A stretch of 64,000 nt of DNA, from the NCBI GenBank assembly GCA_017436305.1, contig JAFSDJ010000038.1, positions 39,045 through 103,044 of the forward strand, given 5' to 3'. Source of the stretch: Lachnospiraceae bacterium (GTDB lineage Bacteria > Bacillota > Clostridia > Lachnospirales > Lachnospiraceae). Under the pieces are notes generated by a model. It searched no databases. It saw only the letters and a list, made by a program, of their open reading frames with translations, and was not told where the DNA came from. Both the position numbers and the translations under genes were made by a program. Of this stretch, positions 18,962 to 28,430 are shown piece after piece. Each line of letters starts with the position of its first letter. The first letter of the stretch is position 1.

Positions 18962-19846
18962 ATGGACCAGGCAGAAAAACTCCGAAATATAATAAAGGCA
19001 AACCAGACACAGCCAAAGCCTCTGGCCAGAGTCATTACCGTTACAAGTGGCAAAGGTGGTGTGGGCAAATCTAATACGGCTATTAATCTTGCAATTGAGT
19101 TTAAGAAAATGGGAAAAAGAGTTATCATTCTTGATGCAGATTTTGGGCTGGCAAATATTGAGATTATGTTTGGGACTGTGCCAAAGCATAATTTGTCGGA
19201 TGTTATTTATCAAGGGAAAAATATTAAAGATGTAATTACTTGGGGACCGGGTGAAATTGGTTTTATTTCAGGGGGGTCAGGTATCGCAGAACTGTCTAAT
19301 TTAAGTAAAGACTATCTTCATTACATTATTCGCAATCTGGCTGAACTGGATACAATGGCAGATGTTATTATTGTTGATACAGGTGCAGGAATTGCAGATA
19401 CAGTATTAGAGTTTTTAGTAGCAAGTGGCGAAATACTTTTAGTAACTACACCTGAACCTACTTCAATTACAGATGCTTATTCTTTATTAAAGTCATTAAA
19501 CGGGCATAGTAGATTTATGGCAGAAAATACCCAAATAAAGGTAATTGCAAACAAAGTAGGAACAAAAGAAGAAGGAAAAAACTTATACGAGAAGTTAAGT
19601 ACTGTAGTAAATAAGTATTTAAAGCTGCCGATTGAATATTTGGGAAGTGTCCCTCAGGATGTTCAGTTATCTAAGGCAGTTATGCAACAGGAGCCGGTAT
19701 GTCTGGCAAATCCCGCTGCAAAATCAGCAAAAGCATATGAAGAAATTGCTGATATTTTAGTAAATGGACCAGGGAGTGAAACTGTTCAGAAAAGGGGAAT
19801 GACAGCATTCTTTTCTTATTTTTTAACAGGAAAAAAATTTTCCTAG
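18962..19846 (+). CDS. flhG: Flagellar number regulator FlhG (MinD-like ATPase)
   Basis: MinD/ParA-type ATPase. The N-terminal activator motif DQAEKLR fits the DQAxxLR helix that stimulates FlhF GTPase. The deviant Walker A TSGKGGVGKSNTAIN, LDADFGLANIEIMFG and the Walker B-like VIIVDTGAGI follow. ATG 18962 is chosen over the preceding TTG because GGAGG at 18950-18954 is 7 bases away. The C-terminus (FFSYFLTGKKFS) could be the amphipathic membrane-targeting helix. Confidence 0.95.
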   Translation: MDQAEKLRNIIKANQTQPKPLARVITVTSGKGGVGKSNTAINLAIEFKKMGKRVIILDADFGLANIEIMFGTVPKHNLSDVIYQGKNIKDVITWGPGEIGFISGGSGIAELSNLSKDYLHYIIRNLAELDTMADVIIVDTGAGIADTVLEFLVASGEILLVTTPEPTSITDAYSLLKSLNGHSRFMAENTQIKVIANKVGTKEEGKNLYEKLSTVVNKYLKLPIEYLGSVPQDVQLSKAVMQQEPVCLANPAAKSAKAYEEIADILVNGPGSETVQKRGMTAFFSYFLTGKKFS

Positions 19847-19858
19847 AAGGAGGCGGCT

Positions 19859-20581
19859 ATGTTATCTAAGTATGTATTGCCGGGAGAAAAAGTAGAAATG
19901 CAGGCAGTAGAAAGGGCTATATTGGGGAAAAGTGTGAATGAGTCAATACACATATCCAAAGTATATGATGTGCTTTCAGATGAAAGAATTGAAATATGTA
20001 TGCCAATGGAGCAGACAAAACTTATTCTATTACCGGTTGGTGGTGAATATGAAGTTTGCTTTTATACAAAAACAGGAATTTATCAGAGCTTTGCAAGGGT
20101 AATAGACCGTTATAAAACAAACGGTGTGTTTATATTATTGTTTGAACTTACTACCAATTTAAGAAAGCATCAAAGAAGGGAATATTATCGCTTTAATTGT
20201 ATTTTGAATATGCAAAGCAGAGAACTTTCAGAGGAAGAAAAAATTTCTTGCGAAGAGCAGAAGGACATTGTTTTAGAGCATAGTTTGCCTTTGCGTCAAA
20301 GTATTATTGTGGATATTAGCGGTGGAGGAATTAGGTTTGTATCCAATTACCAATATGAGAAAGATACTATTATTTTTTTAACATACACATTGATTTATCA
20401 GGGAAAAGAGAAAAATTATGAATTAACCGGTAAAATATTAAGCTCTAAGGAATTAGAAAACAGAAAAGGTCAGTATGAACATAGAGTTCAATATGTAAAT
20501 ATTAATACCAGCCAAAGAGAAGAAATTATTCGATTCATTTTTGAAGAAGAGCGAAAGAGCAGACACAAGTTGCAAGGATAG
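19859..20581 (+). CDS. YcgR/YpfA-like PilZ protein (c-di-GMP brake candidate)
   Basis: 240 residues: an N-terminal YcgR-like domain (about 1-100) and a PilZ domain from about 105 carrying both c-di-GMP motifs, the RxxxR segment in RKHQRREYYRF and DISGGGIRF. In Bacillus (YpfA) and enterics (YcgR) such proteins bind the stator or rotor and slow motility when c-di-GMP is high. Encoding between flhG and cheB within the motility operon supports that job. Confidence 0.88.
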   Translation: MLSKYVLPGEKVEMQAVERAILGKSVNESIHISKVYDVLSDERIEICMPMEQTKLILLPVGGEYEVCFYTKTGIYQSFARVIDRYKTNGVFILLFELTTNLRKHQRREYYRFNCILNMQSRELSEEEKISCEEQKDIVLEHSLPLRQSIIVDISGGGIRFVSNYQYEKDTIIFLTYTLIYQGKEKNYELTGKILSSKELENRKGQYEHRVQYVNINTSQREEIIRFIFEEERKSRHKLQG

Positions 20582-20588
20582 GTGAGAA

Positions 20589-21686
20589 ATGAAAAAAATA
20601 TTAGTTGTTGATGACTCTGCACTCATGAGAAAGGTTATTTGTGATATAATAAATCAGGATGAAAGATTTCAAGTAGAGGACACGGCTACAAATGGGGAAG
20701 AAGCTTTAGATCTTTTACAGAAAAAAACTTATGATTGTGTTGTACTAGACGTAAATATGCCAAAGATGTCCGGCATTGAACTTTTAAAAGAGTTAAACCG
20801 GAAAAATATATCGGCAAATGTGATTATGAACAGTACTACCACAAGAGAAGGTGCTCAGGTTACAATAGAAGCGTTAGAGCTTGGGGCCATTGATTTTGTC
20901 CACAAACCTATCAGTATATTGGATACAAAAGCAGATAAGTTTAAAACGCGCTTTATAAATATACTTTGGGAAGCTACAAAGGTAAATCTTCATACAAAAG
21001 TAAAAAGAGATAGCAGTGCCTTTTGGGGGAATTTAAAACTTCCTAAAAAAACAGAAAATCCGAGAACAGAGCTTAGAAAGATAGTTCCTGTTGCAGGCAA
21101 AAAAATTGTAGCCATAGCTTCTTCTACCGGAGGGCCAAGGGCCTTACAGCAGGTGATTCCAAAGCTACCAGGCAATTTAGATGCACCAGTGTTGGTTGTG
21201 CAGCATATGCCGGCAGGATTTACAGAGTCTCTGGCAGAAAGGTTAAACAGTCTTAGCGAGCTTTCAGTAAAAGAGGCGGCAGTTGGGGATAAACTGGAAA
21301 AGGGACATGTTTATATTGCAAAAGGCGGCACTCATTTGAAGGTAAAAAAAGAACGTGGAGAATACCGCATTGTATTTGGCGACGAACCGTCAAGAGAAGG
21401 TGTGAAACCATGCGCCAATTATATGTATGAATCTTTGATGGATTCTGATTTTGACCAGATTGTATGCGTAGTATTAACCGGAATGGGTTCAGATGGCACA
21501 GAAGGAATTATGAACCTGGATAAGAAGAAGCAAGTTCATGTACTTGCTGAGGACCAGAGTACCTGTGCAGTTTATGGAATGCCAAAAGCCGTTGCAATGG
21601 CAGGATTGGTAAATCAGGTAGTGCCCTTAGAAGACATGGCGCAACAAATAACAAAGAACGTGGGGGTAAGAGGAAATGGATGTTAG
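20589..21686 (+). CDS. cheB: Chemotaxis protein-glutamate methylesterase CheB
   Basis: An N-terminal receiver (ILVVDDSALMRKVI; phospho-Asp in CVVLDVNMPKMSG; Lys in DFVHKPIS) is linked to a C-terminal methylesterase. Catalytic elements are visible: Ser in AIASSTGGPRALQ, His in LVVQHMPAGFTESLA, and Asp in VLTGMGSDGTEG. It removes methyl groups from receptors for adaptation. The 3' end overlaps cheA by 11 bases. No cheR is seen in the window, so the opposing methyltransferase must lie elsewhere. Confidence 0.96.
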   Translation: MKKILVVDDSALMRKVICDIINQDERFQVEDTATNGEEALDLLQKKTYDCVVLDVNMPKMSGIELLKELNRKNISANVIMNSTTTREGAQVTIEALELGAIDFVHKPISILDTKADKFKTRFINILWEATKVNLHTKVKRDSSAFWGNLKLPKKTENPRTELRKIVPVAGKKIVAIASSTGGPRALQQVIPKLPGNLDAPVLVVQHMPAGFTESLAERLNSLSELSVKEAAVGDKLEKGHVYIAKGGTHLKVKKERGEYRIVFGDEPSREGVKPCANYMYESLMDSDFDQIVCVVLTGMGSDGTEGIMNLDKKKQVHVLAEDQSTCAVYGMPKAVAMAGLVNQVVPLEDMAQQITKNVGVRGNGC

Positions 21687-23748
21687 TCAATATTTAGAAA
21701 TATTTTTAGATGAGTCCAAAGAACATTTACAAAACTTAAGTGATCAGCTTATGATTTTAGAGCAGGAACCTGATAATATGGATACGATCAATGAGATTTT
21801 CAGGGCTGCTCATTCTCTTAAGGGTATGGCTGGTACCATGGGTTTTAAACGCATGCAGGCGTTGACTCATGAAATGGAAAATGTTTTTTCGGAAGTAAGA
21901 AATAACACTATTAAAGTACAAGACAATATGGTGGATATTTTATTTCAATGTCTTGATGCGTTGGAAGAATATGTAGATAGTATTCAGAATACCACAGAAG
22001 AAGGAGAAAATGATAATGATCACCTTGTAAAATCTCTGCAGGGAATTTTAAATGGTGAAAAGGCAGGAGCCACACCGGCGAAAGCAGAAAAAACGGCTTC
22101 AGCACCAGTTGCTGCAAGTAACAAAGAAAAGTGGAGAGAGATCAAGATAGGTGACACAGAAGTCAACGTAATAAAGGCTGCCTTAGCACAGGGTAAAAAT
22201 GTACTTGGTATTACTGTGTATGTACAGGAAAGTTGTATTTTAAAGGCTGCCAGAGCATTTTTAGTATTTAAGGCATTAGAAGAACTGGGTGAAATTATTG
22301 TATCTATACCACCGGTTCAGGATATTGAAGATGAAAAATTTGATTTGGATTTCAGTTTAATTTTCTTAACGGACAGCAGTGCAGAGAAAGTAGCAACTGC
22401 CATTACAAATGTGTCTGAAATACAAGAAGCATTAGTTTCGAATTTTGATTTAGAGACGGCTAAGATTAAAGAAAACGAACAGGCAGAAAAAGAAGCAGAA
22501 ACAACAAAACCGGCAGTAGTTGCAAAAGAATCAAGCGCGGAAACCTCCGTAGCAACACAAAAGCAGGAAGCGAAAAAACCGGCAGTTTCCAAACCGGTAG
22601 TAAATCGTACAGTTCGTGTGGATATTGAAAAACTTGATTCTTTAATGAATTTGGTAAGCGAACTTATTATTGCGAAAAACTCACTTGTGGCGGCCTCCAA
22701 CACAGAAGGTACCAGAACAGCAGCAAGTGAACATATTGAATATTTAGAGAGTGTTACTACAAATCTTCACGAATCTGTTATGAAAGTACGAATGGTTCCT
22801 ATCGAATCGGTTGTAGTTAAATTCCCTAAAATGATTCGTGATTTATCCAAGAAACTGGATAAGAAAATGCAGTTGTTTATGAGCGGTGAAGAAACAGAAT
22901 TAGACCGTACTGTAGTAGATGAAATTGGTGATCCGCTTATGCACCTTTTACGAAATTCAGCCGACCATGGACTAGAGTCATCAGAAGTACGTGTGCAAAG
23001 AGGAAAACCGGAAACAGGTTCTATTTTCTTAAATGCTTATCAGGAAGGAAATAACGTAGTTATTGAAGTAGGTGATGATGGTAATGGTATTGATGTGGAG
23101 GCAGTTAAGTCAAAGGCTATTTCCAGAGGTACTATTACAGCAGAGCAGGCAGAAGGAATGAGCGATAAGGAAATAATTGATTTATTATTCCTTCCAAGTT
23201 TCTCTACTGCGCAGAAGGTATCAGATGTATCCGGTCGTGGAGTTGGTTTGGATGTAGTAAAATCCAAAATTGAAAGTTTAAGTGGTGAAGTTGAGGTAAA
23301 AACAAAACTTGGAGAAGGAAGTACGTTCATTATCAGACTTCCACTTACGCTTGCGATTATTCAGGCTCTTATGGTTGTTATTGGCAATGAAAAATATGCC
23401 ATTGCGCTTGGAACTATTCAGACAATTGAAGATATTGCACCGGAAGAAATTAAATTTGTTCAGGCAAAAGAAGTAATTAATTTAAGAGGAACAGTTATTC
23501 CGTTAATTCGTTTAAATAAAGTATTAGATATAGAATCTACTCAGTCATCAGATGAAAACTTAATCGTTGTTATTGTGAAAAAAGGTGATAAGATGGCAGG
23601 TCTTGTAGTTGATGAATTAATGGGACAACAGGAAATTGTTATCAAATCCTTAAGCAAGTATGTAAATAAGTGTAAGCTCATCAGTGGGGCAACAATATTA
23701 GGTGACGGTGAAATCGCACTTATCTTAGATACCAATACACTTATTTAA
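21676..23748 (+). CDS. cheA: Chemotaxis histidine kinase CheA
   Basis: 690 residues. P1 carries the phospho-His in FRAAHSLKGMAGTMGF (about residue 46). A P2-like region spans about 150-265, followed by an Ala/Lys/Glu linker, P3 dimerisation (VDIEKLDSLMNLVSELIIAK), the P4 kinase with N-box LLRNSADHGLE, G boxes (DDGNGIDVEAVKSK; DVSGRGVGLDVV), and a C-terminal P5 CheW-like domain. It phosphorylates CheY, CheB and probably CheV. Confidence 0.97.
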   Translation: MDVSQYLEIFLDESKEHLQNLSDQLMILEQEPDNMDTINEIFRAAHSLKGMAGTMGFKRMQALTHEMENVFSEVRNNTIKVQDNMVDILFQCLDALEEYVDSIQNTTEEGENDNDHLVKSLQGILNGEKAGATPAKAEKTASAPVAASNKEKWREIKIGDTEVNVIKAALAQGKNVLGITVYVQESCILKAARAFLVFKALEELGEIIVSIPPVQDIEDEKFDLDFSLIFLTDSSAEKVATAITNVSEIQEALVSNFDLETAKIKENEQAEKEAETTKPAVVAKESSAETSVATQKQEAKKPAVSKPVVNRTVRVDIEKLDSLMNLVSELIIAKNSLVAASNTEGTRTAASEHIEYLESVTTNLHESVMKVRMVPIESVVVKFPKMIRDLSKKLDKKMQLFMSGEETELDRTVVDEIGDPLMHLLRNSADHGLESSEVRVQRGKPETGSIFLNAYQEGNNVVIEVGDDGNGIDVEAVKSKAISRGTITAEQAEGMSDKEIIDLLFLPSFSTAQKVSDVSGRGVGLDVVKSKIESLSGEVEVKTKLGEGSTFIIRLPLTLAIIQALMVVIGNEKYAIALGTIQTIEDIAPEEIKFVQAKEVINLRGTVIPLIRLNKVLDIESTQSSDENLIVVIVKKGDKMAGLVVDELMGQQEIVIKSLSKYVNKCKLISGATILGDGEIALILDTNTLI

Positions 23749-23769
23749 GAAAGGTTAAGGTGAAGAAAG

Positions 23770-24228
23770 ATGGAAGAATTAAAAGTTGCTTATAATACTA
23801 CACAGTTTATAGTAGTAAAGTTAAATGACGAGCAATATGGAATCGATATTAAATACATAGATAATATTATAAGAATGCAACAAATTTATAGAGTTCCTAA
23901 GGTACAGAATTACATAAAAGGTGTAATCAACCTAAGGGGTGAAGTAATTCCGGTTATTAATGTTCGTCTTAAAATGGGATTTGAGGAAGTGGAAAATACA
24001 AAAGCTACCAGAATTATTATTGTAAAACTAGAAGGTAATGATGCGGTAGGGCTTTTAGTAGATGAAGTAAAGGAAGTTGTTACTTTGGAAGAATCCCAGA
24101 TTGATAAAGTATCTTATGATAAAAAGGAAGAAAAGGCAAATTTTGTTCCGGCAGTAGGAAAAGATAAGGGTGAGCTCATTTCACTGCTTGATTTAAATGT
24201 ACTGTTGGCAGAAAAAGAAAACAGCTAA
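23770..24228 (+). CDS. cheW: Chemotaxis coupling protein CheW
   Basis: 152 residues, a single CheW domain: FIVVKLNDEQYGIDIKYIDN, VPKVQNYIKGVINLRGEVIP, LLVDEVKEVVTL. It couples receptors to CheA in the membrane array. It follows cheA by 21 bases. Confidence 0.96.
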   Translation: MEELKVAYNTTQFIVVKLNDEQYGIDIKYIDNIIRMQQIYRVPKVQNYIKGVINLRGEVIPVINVRLKMGFEEVENTKATRIIIVKLEGNDAVGLLVDEVKEVVTLEESQIDKVSYDKKEEKANFVPAVGKDKGELISLLDLNVLLAEKENS

Positions 24229-24247
24229 GAGGCAGTGAGGTGATTGT

Positions 24248-24862
24248 ATGGCTAAGCTGGACTTAGAACATGTTTCTAAGGAGTATTTTGATGTACTAAA
24301 AGAATTAGGAAATATAGGGGCCGGTAATGCCACAACTGCACTGGCTCAGATGCTTCAGTGTAAGGTTGATATGAAGGTTCCTCAGGTAAGGCTTCTTGAT
24401 TTTAAAGATGTTGGAGAAGCAATGGGCGGTGAGGAGCAGATTATGGCAGGTGTTTACCTGTTAGTAGAAGGCGATATTGCTGGAAGCATTATGTTTTTAT
24501 GTGAAGAAAAAGCTGCCCACCATCTAGTTGGGAAACTTATGGGGGTAGAGGCCGGAGAAGGTGACACTTTTTCTGAGATTGAGCTTTCAGCACTAAAAGA
24601 AATTGGCAATATTATTACAGGAGCTTATTTAAATTCCTTATCCAGTCTCACGCAAATGAAAATTATTCCGTCCATACCGGATTTGAGTATTGATATGGCG
24701 GGGGCTATATTAAGTGTTCCTGCCATCGAGTTTGGAGTGATGGGTGATAAAATTTTACTGATTCAGACTCAGTTTACGGATGAAATAGACATTGATGGAT
24801 TTTTCATTTTAATGCCGGATTTAGAGTCATATGATAAGCTACTTGGCTCTTTGGGATTATAA
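24248..24862 (+). CDS. cheC: CheY-P phosphatase CheC
   Basis: 204 residues with both CheC active-site helices: VLKELGNIGAGNATTALAQM and LKEIGNIITGAYLNSLSSL, each with the E-x2-N pattern and a following Pro. It dephosphorylates CheY-P and is stimulated by CheD, encoded 19 bases downstream. Together with FliY this gives two CheY phosphatases in the operon. Confidence 0.95.
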   Translation: MAKLDLEHVSKEYFDVLKELGNIGAGNATTALAQMLQCKVDMKVPQVRLLDFKDVGEAMGGEEQIMAGVYLLVEGDIAGSIMFLCEEKAAHHLVGKLMGVEAGEGDTFSEIELSALKEIGNIITGAYLNSLSSLTQMKIIPSIPDLSIDMAGAILSVPAIEFGVMGDKILLIQTQFTDEIDIDGFFILMPDLESYDKLLGSLGL

Positions 24863-24881
24863 TGGATAGTAGGGGAAAAAA

Positions 24882-25367
24882 ATGAGTGAAGTAATTAAGG
24901 TTGGAATGGCTGACCTGAAGGTATGTAAAAGTCCCGACAGTATTACTACGTTGGGACTTGGGTCATGTGTAGGAATAGCGTTAAGAGATCCGGTAACCAA
25001 AGTCGGTGGATTGGCACATATTATGCTTCCGGACAGCACACAAATAAGGAATAACAGTAACATTCCAAAGTTTGCAGATACAGGAATTGAGGAGCTTGTA
25101 AAGCAAATGACAGCGCAAGGAGCAAATTCTACAAGACTTGTAGCAAAAATTGCAGGTGGTGCCCAGATGTTTGCGTTTAGTGGACGAAATGAACTTGTGA
25201 GAGTGGGTGATCGAAATGTAGAAGCAACAAGGAAAAAGCTGGCAGAACTAAAAATTCCTATTTTGGCTGAGGATACGGGTTTAAATTATGGACGAACCGT
25301 GGTGTTCTTTCCGGAAAACGGAGATTTTCTCATTAAAGCAGTGGGAAAAGAGGAAGTGATTATATAA
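24882..25367 (+). CDS. cheD: Chemoreceptor glutamine deamidase CheD
   Basis: 161 residues. The catalytic Cys and His lie in TLGLGSCVGIALRD and GGLAHIMLPDS; KIAGGAQMF and NYGRTVVFFPENG are also typical. It deamidates receptor glutamines and binds CheC. Its TAA shares one base with the next ATG. Confidence 0.95.
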   Translation: MSEVIKVGMADLKVCKSPDSITTLGLGSCVGIALRDPVTKVGGLAHIMLPDSTQIRNNSNIPKFADTGIEELVKQMTAQGANSTRLVAKIAGGAQMFAFSGRNELVRVGDRNVEATRKKLAELKIPILAEDTGLNYGRTVVFFPENGDFLIKAVGKEEVII

Positions 25368-25672
25368 TGAATACGAAAAATATACCAGCGATTATGACAT
25401 TGAGTGCAGGCGCGATTACCAGTATTATTACATTTTTGCTTAGGTATGAAGTGAAAACGATGTTAGGGATACTTTTACTTGTATTGCTGATTTTTTATGG
25501 TACAGGGCTTTTTGTAAAGTATATTCTTGATAAATTTCAGGCTGATGTTGCAAAAAAGGAAGCTGAAGAAGAAAGACTAAGGAAGGAAGAAGAAGCACGG
25601 CTAGCGGCAGAGAAAGAAGAGGAAGAAGAAAAGAAGAAAGCCGCTGCCAGTGAGACACCTGAGGCAGAGTAG
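25367..25672 (+). CDS. Small two-helix membrane protein between cheD and sigD
   Basis: 101 residues, not recognised. Two hydrophobic helices (about residues 7-27 and 31-53) are followed by a long charged helix (KKEAEEERLRKEEEARLAA...) ending TPEAE. It overlaps cheD by one base and lies 17 bases before sigD, so it is co-translated with motility regulators. No catalytic motif is visible. A topology with a cytoplasmic coiled tail would suit a scaffold or membrane anchor, but that is a guess. Confidence 0.8.
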   Translation: MNTKNIPAIMTLSAGAITSIITFLLRYEVKTMLGILLLVLLIFYGTGLFVKYILDKFQADVAKKEAEEERLRKEEEARLAAEKEEEEEKKKAAASETPEAE

Positions 25673-25689
25673 ACAAATAGGAGAGACTT

Positions 25690-26460
25690 ATGGATGAAAC
25701 AGGAAGAAAAAAGCTGTGGACCGATTATGAAAAGGCAAAATCACCAGAGCTTAGAGAAAAAATCATATTAGAGTATGCTCCTTTAGTAAAAGTAGTTGCA
25801 GGCCGATTAAGTATGTATTTAGGCTATAATGTTGAGTATGAGGATTTAGTAAGCTATGGTATTTTTGGATTAATTGATGCCATAGATAAATATGATTATG
25901 CAAAAGAGGTAAAATTCGAAACTTATGCAAGTCTGCGTATCCGAGGAGCTATTTTAGACCAGATACGAAAAATGGACTGGATTCCAAGGACAATCAGACA
26001 AAAGCAGAAAAAGATTGACACAGTCATAAAGGAAATCGAAGCAACAAAAGGAAGAAGTGCTACTGATGAAGAAATTGCAAGTGGTCTTGGAATTAGTGAA
26101 GAGGAATTAACTGATTGGCAGTCTCAAATGAAAATAACTGGATTGGTATCTCTAAATGAATATTTGGAACAGGGAACCGAAGTTCCAAATGAAAAAGGAA
26201 AAACATCCAGCCAGTTTCAGTCTCCGGAAGATGCTACCATGCAGGAAGAATTAAAAAAGATGCTAATGGATTCTTTGGAGATTTTGACAGAAAAAGAGAA
26301 AAAGGTAATTTTATTATATTATTACGAGGATTTAACACTGAAAGAAATTAGCAATGTTCTTGAGGTTTCAGAATCAAGAATTTCCCAGCTACATACAAAA
26401 GCTCTTCAGAAAATGAAAACAAAGCTGGGTGATTATATGGGTATATTAATTGCCCCATAG
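25690..26460 (+). CDS. sigD: Motility sigma factor SigD/FliA (sigma-28)
   Basis: 256 residues with region 2 (VEYEDLVSYGIFGLIDAIDKY; FETYASLRIRGAILDQIRKM), region 3 (about 95-140) and region 4 HTH (LTLKEISNVLEVSESRISQL). It directs late flagellar, chemotaxis and receptor genes. The position after cheD matches Bacillus sigD. Its anti-sigma FlgM is not in the window. GGAGAG precedes ATG 25690. Confidence 0.95.
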   Translation: MDETGRKKLWTDYEKAKSPELREKIILEYAPLVKVVAGRLSMYLGYNVEYEDLVSYGIFGLIDAIDKYDYAKEVKFETYASLRIRGAILDQIRKMDWIPRTIRQKQKKIDTVIKEIEATKGRSATDEEIASGLGISEEELTDWQSQMKITGLVSLNEYLEQGTEVPNEKGKTSSQFQSPEDATMQEELKKMLMDSLEILTEKEKKVILLYYYEDLTLKEISNVLEVSESRISQLHTKALQKMKTKLGDYMGILIAP

Positions 26461-26477
26461 AAAGTGGGAGAGATAAG

Positions 26478-28067
26478 ATGAATGGCTATTTTCAATTAAT
26501 GATAACAGAACAGGTAACTGCAATAAGGCTTGTACCACCTACAATGGGGGGAGAGCCTATTTCAATAGGTGAACTATTAGAATATCTTCGTACCATGAAG
26601 ATAGAAGGCTTTGACGTGAAAAAACTAAATAGCAAAATTGCAGTTTTAAAAGAAGAACAGGTAGTTCCCTTGGTTGCAAAAAGCATGTATCCTGTAAATG
26701 AGACTTTTGTTTTAAAAATAAGTCAGGATAATATGGAGGCGGTTGTCAGATTTTATCCGCCAAGTACAAATGGTTCGATGCTTAGCAAAGAGGAAATAAT
26801 AAGCGATTTGAATTTGCGCAAGGTGTCTTATGGAATAGATGAAAAAGTTATTGATGAGTTTTTGGAACATAGAAGCTATTGCCAGGACATTGTGGTAGCA
26901 AAAGGTAAGGCGCCTATACAGGGAGTTGACGGCAGAATTGAGTATATGTTTAATACAGAAATTAACACCAGGCCGAAAAGAAATGAAGATGGCTCGGTAG
27001 ACTTCTTTCATTTAAATACAATTAACCATTGTAAAGAAGGGGAACTGCTTGCCAGGATGATACCGCCAGTTTTAGGTGAGGCAGGTATGGATGTTTTAGG
27101 AGAAAAAATCAGCCCAAGAGAAGTAAAGCGTGAAAATTTAAGTTTTGGAAGAAATATTACAATTTCGGATGATAAAACAGAACTTTATTCACAAATTAAT
27201 GGACATGTTTCACTTGTAACAGATAAGGTTTTTGTTTCTGATGTGTTTGAAGTGGAAAATGTAGGTCCGGCCACCGGAAACATTACTTCTCAAGGAAGTG
27301 TGCAGGTAAATGGAAATGTTAAGTCAGGCTATGTAATAGAAGCAAAAGATAATGTTCATGTTCATGGAGTTGTGGAAGGTGCCACTATTATTGCAGGTGG
27401 TAATATTATTATTGACAGAGGCATGAATGGAATGGGAAAAGGTGTTCTTCAGGCAGGTGGTAGTGTGGTTGTTAAATTCTTGGAAAATGCTACAGTAACA
27501 TCTGGAGAATATGTAGAAGCCGATTGTATTTTACATAGTAAGGTAATGGCTAAAACAGAAATTAACGTAGATGGCAAAAAGGGATTTATTGCAGGTGGTT
27601 CTGTAAGGGCAACAAATAAAGTGTCCTGTCGTACATTAGGTTCAGCCATGGGGGCTGATACTTACGTAGAAGTGGGAATTGATCCTGAAATGAAGGAACA
27701 GATACAAAAATTACAGATAGAGATAGTAGAAATACAAAAAAATTTAAAAAGTATGCAGCCAATTTTAGAAAGTGCTACCCAAAAAATAAAAAGTGGTGTT
27801 AAAATATCGCCAGAACAAATGAAATATATTCAGTCTATGGCGGTTTCCACAAAAGAACAGCAGGAAAGGCTTGTGGAAGCCCAGGCAGAGTTTGCCAGTC
27901 TGGAAACTCTTTTGGAAAATAAGGGTAATGCCTGTATTTGTGTAAGGGATGATGCTTATGCGGGAACAAAGGTTTCTATATCGGGGGCCTCTTTGGTATT
28001 AAAGGATCGAGTTCAGTTTTGCAGACTCGTATATGATAGAGGAGATGTAAGAGTAGCGGCTTTTTAA
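26478..28067 (+). CDS. FapA-like DUF342 polymer-forming protein
   Basis: 529 residues. The N-terminal half has IQGVDGRIEYMFNTEIN and GELLARMIPPVLGEAGMDVL; the middle is a Gly-rich parallel beta-helix with repeated G-N-I/V-x-x-x-G strands (about 265-390); a coiled coil spans about 395-480. This is the DUF342/FapA architecture. FapA homologues near motility genes have been linked to flagellar or pilus placement, but the function is not settled. It sits 17 bases after sigD. Confidence 0.85.
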   Translation: MNGYFQLMITEQVTAIRLVPPTMGGEPISIGELLEYLRTMKIEGFDVKKLNSKIAVLKEEQVVPLVAKSMYPVNETFVLKISQDNMEAVVRFYPPSTNGSMLSKEEIISDLNLRKVSYGIDEKVIDEFLEHRSYCQDIVVAKGKAPIQGVDGRIEYMFNTEINTRPKRNEDGSVDFFHLNTINHCKEGELLARMIPPVLGEAGMDVLGEKISPREVKRENLSFGRNITISDDKTELYSQINGHVSLVTDKVFVSDVFEVENVGPATGNITSQGSVQVNGNVKSGYVIEAKDNVHVHGVVEGATIIAGGNIIIDRGMNGMGKGVLQAGGSVVVKFLENATVTSGEYVEADCILHSKVMAKTEINVDGKKGFIAGGSVRATNKVSCRTLGSAMGADTYVEVGIDPEMKEQIQKLQIEIVEIQKNLKSMQPILESATQKIKSGVKISPEQMKYIQSMAVSTKEQQERLVEAQAEFASLETLLENKGNACICVRDDAYAGTKVSISGASLVLKDRVQFCRLVYDRGDVRVAAF

Positions 28068-28082
28068 GGAGAGGTGAGTGTT

Positions 28083-28403
28083 ATGGCAATTAGTCCGATT
28101 ATGTATAATGCAACTGTGCAAAGAACACAGGATTACACTACCATGAAACAAAATGAAGATAACAAGGGAATGGTTGACCAGAGTAATTTTATGAATAAGA
28201 TGGAAAAAGAAGTAAAATTACAGCTTAGCAATGTGCGGAGTGCGGATAATGCAGAGAAAAAGAGCGATAATTCTGATGCAAAGGAAAAAGGAAATGGTAC
28301 TTATGCCGGTGATGGAGGTAGAAGACGTCCAGGACAGCAGGAGTCAAAAAAAGGAAAGCACCTACCATCGCAAGAGGGTAGCCGTTTTGATATGAGTGTT
28401 TAA
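28083..28403 (+). CDS. Small hydrophilic protein at the end of the fla/che operon
   Basis: 106 residues, not recognised. It starts MAISPIMYNATVQRTQDYTT, a hydrophobic-then-polar opening also seen in exported axial or FliK-like proteins. It is then Lys/Asn/Gly-rich and predicted disordered, without signal peptide or membrane helix. A GTG at 28074 overlaps the GAGGTG site, so ATG 28083 is preferred. Co-transcription with fapA-like and SwrB-like genes suggests a motility accessory. Confidence 0.7.
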   Translation: MAISPIMYNATVQRTQDYTTMKQNEDNKGMVDQSNFMNKMEKEVKLQLSNVRSADNAEKKSDNSDAKEKGNGTYAGDGGRRRPGQQESKKGKHLPSQEGSRFDMSV

Positions 28404-28430
28404 AACATTGACAACAAGGAGAAAATATAC

